From assembly GCA_964221845.1 (NCBI GenBank), contig CAXPZW010000055.1, forward strand, positions 108,719-172,718: a stretch of DNA of 64,000 nucleotides, given 5' to 3'. The notes under the pieces were generated by a model. That model ran no database searches and had not been told where the DNA came from. It saw only the letters and a list, made by a program, of their open reading frames with translations. Every line of letters begins with the position of its first letter. Within the stretch, counting starts at the first letter, position 1. A program made the translations under genes and the position numbers. The stretch comes from CAXPZW01 sp964221845 (lineage in GTDB: Bacteria > Bacteroidota > Bacteroidia > Flavobacteriales_D > Sanyastnellaceae). Below, piece after piece: positions 60,138 through 64,000 of the stretch.

Positions 60138-62114
60138 TTGACACACCATTCGGACACGTACCATCGGGTGATTCGGTATTTCTCGCAATCTGTTTTTCGG
60201 CGCAACACGCTGGAGGACATCCTGTGGGACATCGCCGCCAACTGCATCCGTGAACTGCACTTTGAAGATTGCGTCATTTACTTGGCCGATCACGAACGCA
60301 ACGTGCTGGTGCAAAAAGCCGCGTACGGCCCCAAGAACATCGACAACGTCCAAATCGCCGACCCCATCGAAATCCCTTTTGGGAAAGGCATTGTAGGCGC
60401 TACGGCACTCTCGCGACTCCCTGAAATTGTTCCGGATTGTACCGTTGACCCTCGCTACATTGTAGACGATGCCGTGCGTCAATCCGAAATGGCCGTGCCC
60501 ATTTTGTTTGAAGGCCAACTGCTCGGGGTCATCGACAGCGAGCACTCCCACAAAGGATTCTACACCGAAGAGCACCTCGACATTCTGGAAGGCATTGCCA
60601 GCATTGCCGCGACTAAAATCGCCAACACCCTTGCGCAAGAGGAGCTGGCTGACCTTGCACGTTTCTTTGATGAGAACCCCATGCCGGTGCTTCGTATTGA
60701 TGAAGGCGGCAAGGTGCTGGAGCACAACAAGGCCTCGGAAGGGGTCCTCGAGCACTGGGGAATTTCTGGGCGCTTCCCCAGAGGAGGAACGGTGCTAAGT
60801 CTGGTGCAAGAAAGCATCAAGCGCGACCAAGAGGTGACCGACCAATTGCACTACGAAGGACGCACCTACTCTTTGCTCTTTGCCCCGGTTGCCGAGCACA
60901 GCTATTGCAACATCTTCATCTCGGACGTATCGGAGATTACCCAAGCCCGCAAACAAGCAGAGGCGGCCAACCAGGCCAAAGACGACTTCTTAAGCGTGGT
61001 CTCGCATGAGATGCGCACACCGGTGAATGCCATCATTGGGTTGATGTCCTTGCTGGAAAAAAGCGGCATCCGCGAAGACCAAAAGCACTACGCAGACTCA
61101 CTGAATTTTGCGTCGAAGAACCTGCTCAACCTGATCAACGACATCCTAGATTTTGCCAAGGTCGAAAGCGGCAACCTGCGTTTGGAAGAGCGGCCGTTTA
61201 AATTGAGGACGCTGGTGCAATCTGCAGTTTCTGCGCTGCGCGGACGGGCCAGCTCCAATGGCATTCTGCTGAACACCGAAATCTCAGATGACGTTCCGCA
61301 GCTCGTGCTTGGTGATGAGCTACGCCTCTTGCAGATCCTCAATAACCTGCTGCAAAACGCACTGAAGTTCACCCAGAACGGACGTGTCACCGTGCGGGTA
61401 ACTGAAATGCGCCAGACTGCTTCCGGGATATCCCGCCTCCATTTTGCGGTGCAGGATACAGGCATTGGCATTTCTCAAGAAGCACAAGCACACATCTTTG
61501 AACCGTTCTCTCAGGCCAACCCGGGTACTTCACGCCAATACGGCGGCACCGGTCTCGGCCTGGCCATTGTGGGACAACTGCTGGAGCAACACCGTTCCGA
61601 ACTGCGTTTGGAAAGTGAAGAAGGCAAAGGATCTACCTTCAGCTTTGCGTTGGACTATCCTGTTGTTGAGCAAACCCTCACGAGTGTCCCAGGCGTCCAG
61701 GACAACTTGAATGAACGCTTTGCCGGACGCCGCTTTTTGGTGGTCGACGACAACGACATCAACCGCATGATTTGCGAGGAGTTTATTCAGCAATGGGGCG
61801 GTGAAGCCGTTTCTGCAGAACACGGCGGCAAAGCCGTCGAGGCCTTTGCACAGGGGAAATTTGATGTGATTCTGATGGACTTGCAAATGCCGATTTGCGA
61901 TGGCATCGAAGCCACACGCCGCATCCGTCAACTGTCACCCGCTTCTCCAGGAAGCCCTGATTATGTGCCCATTCTGATGGTGACTGCCGACGTGTTTCTC
62001 AAGCGCCGAGAAGAAGCGGAACAGGCCGGCGTAGACGCCTTCCTGACCAAACCCTTTGGCATGGAGGACCTCCAGGTCAAAGTGGCTGAACTCTGGCAAA
62101 AACGCGAGGAGTAG
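60138..62114 (+). CDS. Hybrid sensor histidine kinase (GAF-PAS-HisKA-HATPase-REC)
   Basis: A 658-residue cytoplasmic kinase with no membrane helix. The GAF domain (~15-165) includes 'IPFGKGIVGATALSRLPEIV'. A PAS-like region lies at ~170-270 ('FDENPMPVLRIDEGGKVLEHN'). HisKA has H290 in 'VSHEMRTPVNAI'. The HATPase has N-box 'NNLLQNALKFT', 'DTGIGIS' and 'GGTGLGLAI'. The receiver (~530-658) has phospho-acceptor D581 in 'DVILMDLQMPICDG'. The start is TTG at 60138 because an in-frame stop lies at 60129-60131 and no ATG occurs near the N terminus. Ligand and partner are unknown. No HPt domain is present. Confidence 0.9.
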   Translation: MTHHSDTYHRVIRYFSQSVFRRNTLEDILWDIAANCIRELHFEDCVIYLADHERNVLVQKAAYGPKNIDNVQIADPIEIPFGKGIVGATALSRLPEIVPDCTVDPRYIVDDAVRQSEMAVPILFEGQLLGVIDSEHSHKGFYTEEHLDILEGIASIAATKIANTLAQEELADLARFFDENPMPVLRIDEGGKVLEHNKASEGVLEHWGISGRFPRGGTVLSLVQESIKRDQEVTDQLHYEGRTYSLLFAPVAEHSYCNIFISDVSEITQARKQAEAANQAKDDFLSVVSHEMRTPVNAIIGLMSLLEKSGIREDQKHYADSLNFASKNLLNLINDILDFAKVESGNLRLEERPFKLRTLVQSAVSALRGRASSNGILLNTEISDDVPQLVLGDELRLLQILNNLLQNALKFTQNGRVTVRVTEMRQTASGISRLHFAVQDTGIGISQEAQAHIFEPFSQANPGTSRQYGGTGLGLAIVGQLLEQHRSELRLESEEGKGSTFSFALDYPVVEQTLTSVPGVQDNLNERFAGRRFLVVDDNDINRMICEEFIQQWGGEAVSAEHGGKAVEAFAQGKFDVILMDLQMPICDGIEATRRIRQLSPASPGSPDYVPILMVTADVFLKRREEAEQAGVDAFLTKPFGMEDLQVKVAELWQKREE

Positions 62115-62120
62115 TCCCTC

Positions 62121-63428
62121 TTACTTCTGACGGAAGAATAAACGGATCGGCACCCCAGTGAAGTCGAACTCCTCACGCATGCGGTTTTCCAAGTAGCGCT
62201 TGTAAGGATCTTTAATGTACTGCGGCAAATTGCAGAAAAACGCAAATGCAGGCGATGACGAAGGCAGCTGGGTGATGTACTTGATCTTGATGTATTTGCC
62301 TTTGAGCGAGGGCGGTGGGTAGTCCTCGATGATGGGCAACAAGATGTCGTTGAGCTGCGAGGTGGGGATGCGCATGCTACGGCGCTCGTGCACCGAGAGG
62401 GCTTCCTCCAAAGTTTTTAGAATGCGCTTCTTGGTCACGTTAGACGTGAATACGATGGGCACATCGGTAAATGGTGCAAACCGGTCCAACAACTGCTGAC
62501 GCATGGTGTCCATGGTCATGTGGTCCTTGTCCACCAGGTCCCATTTGTTGACTACAACAACGATGCCCTTCTTGGCCTCGATACATTGCCAGAAAATGGC
62601 CAAGTCTTGCTTGCCAAGGACCACGCTACCATCAATCAGCAGGATACACACATCTGAACGCTCAATGGCGTTGATGGTACGCACGGTACTGTAGAACTCC
62701 AGCTGGTCTTCAATCTGCTTTTTCTTGCGCAGGCCAGCTGTGTCGGTGATGATCAGATCAAATCCGAATGCATTGAAACGGGTGTCAATGGCATCACGGG
62801 TAGTACCCGCAATGTCTGTGACGATATTGCGCTCTTGGCCCAACAAAGTGTTGACGAAGGTGCTCTTGCCTACGTTTGGTCTGCCAACCACAGCCAGACG
62901 CGGTGTTTCCTCGTCCTCCAGGACAGGTACTTCTGGAAGCATCTCAATGAGCGCATCCAAGAACTCACCTGTGCCGTAGCCGTTGTTGGCACTGATACTG
63001 TGGACCTGATCAGCCAGACCCAACTCATGGAATTCAAATGAATCGTTTTCGCGGATGGAGGTGTCCACCTTGTTGCTCACCAGCATGACCGGACGGTCCG
63101 CACGGCGCAACAGATCGGCAATGACGCGGTCGTGGTCGGTGACACCCGTGGTGACATCCACCATGAACACAATCAACTGCGCTTCTTCGATAGAGATAGA
63201 GACTTGGTCGCGAATAACGCCTTCGAATGCGTCGTCGGATCCTACGATGTAACCACCGGTGTCGATGATGTTAAAGCTCCGCCCGCACCACTCAGCACGC
63301 CCGTATTTACGGTCGCGGGTGACGCCACTGACCGAGTCGATGATTGCATCGCGCGTTTCGGTCAGGCGGTTGAACAGGGTGGACTTGCCCACGTTGGGCC
63401 GCCCTACGATGGCTACCAGGTTGTTCAT
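62121..63428 (-). CDS. der: GTPase Der (EngA)
   Basis: A 435-residue tandem-domain GTPase needed for 50S assembly. The first G domain has GRPNVGKSTLFNRL at 9-22 and 'DTGGYIVGSDDAFE'. The second has GRPNVGKSTFVNTL near 182 and 'DTAGLRKKKQIEDQLEFYS'. The C-terminal KH-like domain is ~350-435 ('ENRMREEFDFTGVPIRLFFRQK'). It lies downstream of the rRNA operon on the same strand, behind a strong terminator. Confidence 0.97.
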   Translation of the reverse strand: MNNLVAIVGRPNVGKSTLFNRLTETRDAIIDSVSGVTRDRKYGRAEWCGRSFNIIDTGGYIVGSDDAFEGVIRDQVSISIEEAQLIVFMVDVTTGVTDHDRVIADLLRRADRPVMLVSNKVDTSIRENDSFEFHELGLADQVHSISANNGYGTGEFLDALIEMLPEVPVLEDEETPRLAVVGRPNVGKSTFVNTLLGQERNIVTDIAGTTRDAIDTRFNAFGFDLIITDTAGLRKKKQIEDQLEFYSTVRTINAIERSDVCILLIDGSVVLGKQDLAIFWQCIEAKKGIVVVVNKWDLVDKDHMTMDTMRQQLLDRFAPFTDVPIVFTSNVTKKRILKTLEEALSVHERRSMRIPTSQLNDILLPIIEDYPPPSLKGKYIKIKYITQLPSSSPAFAFFCNLPQYIKDPYKRYLENRMREEFDFTGVPIRLFFRQK

Positions 63429-63444
63429 TGTTCCACAATGATAT

Positions 63445-63480
63445 ATAAAACAAAAGCCCCTGAAAAATTCAGGGGCTTTC
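63445..63480 (-). terminator. Terminator of the rRNA operon
   Basis: A perfect 12-bp stem AAAGCCCCTGAA / TTCAGGGGCTTT (63453-63479) with a 3-nt loop. The reverse-strand T-rich tail follows (TTTTGTTTTA). It lies directly after 5S rRNA and before der. Confidence 0.9.
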
Positions 63481-63484
63481 GAAG

Positions 63485-63592
63485 AAAGGCAACGACCTAC
63501 TCTCCCACTTTCGTAGTACCATCGGCGCTGGCGGGCTTAACTTCTCTGTTCGGTATGGGAAGAGGTGGGCCCCGCCGCAATAGTCACCATAA
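63485..63592 (-). rRNA. rrf: 5S ribosomal RNA
   Basis: The reverse strand has the 5S core: GGTGACTATTGC start, CACCTCTTCCCATACCGAAC, AGAAGTTAAGCCCGCCAGCG, GTGGGAGAGTAGGTCG, then GTTGCC pairing with GGTGAC as helix I. Ends are approximate by a few bases. Confidence 0.95.
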
Positions 63593-63621
63593 AAAGATGA
63601 TATACTGATAAAGACTTCTTT

Positions 63622-64000
<379 letters not shown>

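Overview
The window is chromosomal DNA of a Bacteroidota bacterium, most likely a flavobacterial lineage with fairly high GC. Four things point there. Several genes have the TAnnTTTG -7 promoter box typical of the phylum, in the best cases 18-20 nt downstream of a TTG. Shine-Dalgarno sequences are almost absent (era is an exception). Three secreted proteins end in type IX secretion (T9SS) sorting domains. Characteristic family members are present (SiaB-like protein, split MetH, bacterial GH3 protein, DUF1573 proteins). I cannot name the genus from sequence alone.

Layout. 0-9 kb: a cut-off probable sigma factor, a YwqK-like secreted protein, the PdeM-type phosphoesterase, a DUF3575-type membrane protein, aconitase, a MacB-like permease, a small secreted protein, and a two-gene unit of cyanophycinase-family proteins (one lipoprotein, one T9SS cargo). 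9-17 kb: a thioredoxin-fold lipoprotein, a glycerophosphodiesterase lipoprotein, and the reverse-strand cluster valS-ppk1-ppx, which groups polyphosphate synthesis and hydrolysis. 17-25.6 kb: a membrane protein, three DUF1573 genes, a SIMPL-like protein, then a reverse-strand group of S4-domain protein, TonB-dependent receptor and T9SS esterase-like protein. 25.7-33 kb: pyruvate dehydrogenase E1 beta, a K+-dependent-type membrane pyrophosphatase, a YceI lipoprotein, and GH3 protein-hypothetical-deoxynucleoside kinase. 33-33.7 kb: a repeat-dense intergenic region beside initiator tRNA-Met. 33.8-39 kb: era-ispE, tgt-lptG, DUF554 and Hsp20. 39-43 kb: a muramidase-like protein, a T9SS protein, a WYL regulator, and two orphan small genes, the first enclosed by inverted repeats. 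43-54 kb: SiaB-like protein, HD protein, a HEAT-cyclophilin lipoprotein, a methyltransferase, a Bacteroidota 'asparagine synthetase B-like' protein, dnaB, a lipoprotein and a BNR-repeat protein. 54-60 kb: a methionine/SAM module: metK diverges from a SAM-I riboswitch followed by metH (two genes) and metF. 60-64 kb: a hybrid sensor kinase, der, 5S rRNA and the 3' end of 23S rRNA.

How the genes work together. The clearest circuit is the methyl cycle: MetK makes SAM, and SAM probably represses metH-metF through the riboswitch. MetF supplies methyl-tetrahydrofolate to the split MetH. Ppk1 and Ppx set polyphosphate level. The membrane pyrophosphatase recovers energy from PPi released by biosynthesis, for example aminoacylation. 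Era, Der, ValS, Tgt and the rRNA/tRNA genes are translation and ribosome functions.

The most unusual non-coding signals are the 33.0-33.6 kb repeat region, the inverted repeats around the orphan gene at 42.4 kb, hairpins ending 1-2 nt before two start codons, and a recurrent -7-like box 3-5 nt before start codons that could mean leaderless transcripts. No transposase, phage, CRISPR or defence gene is visible.
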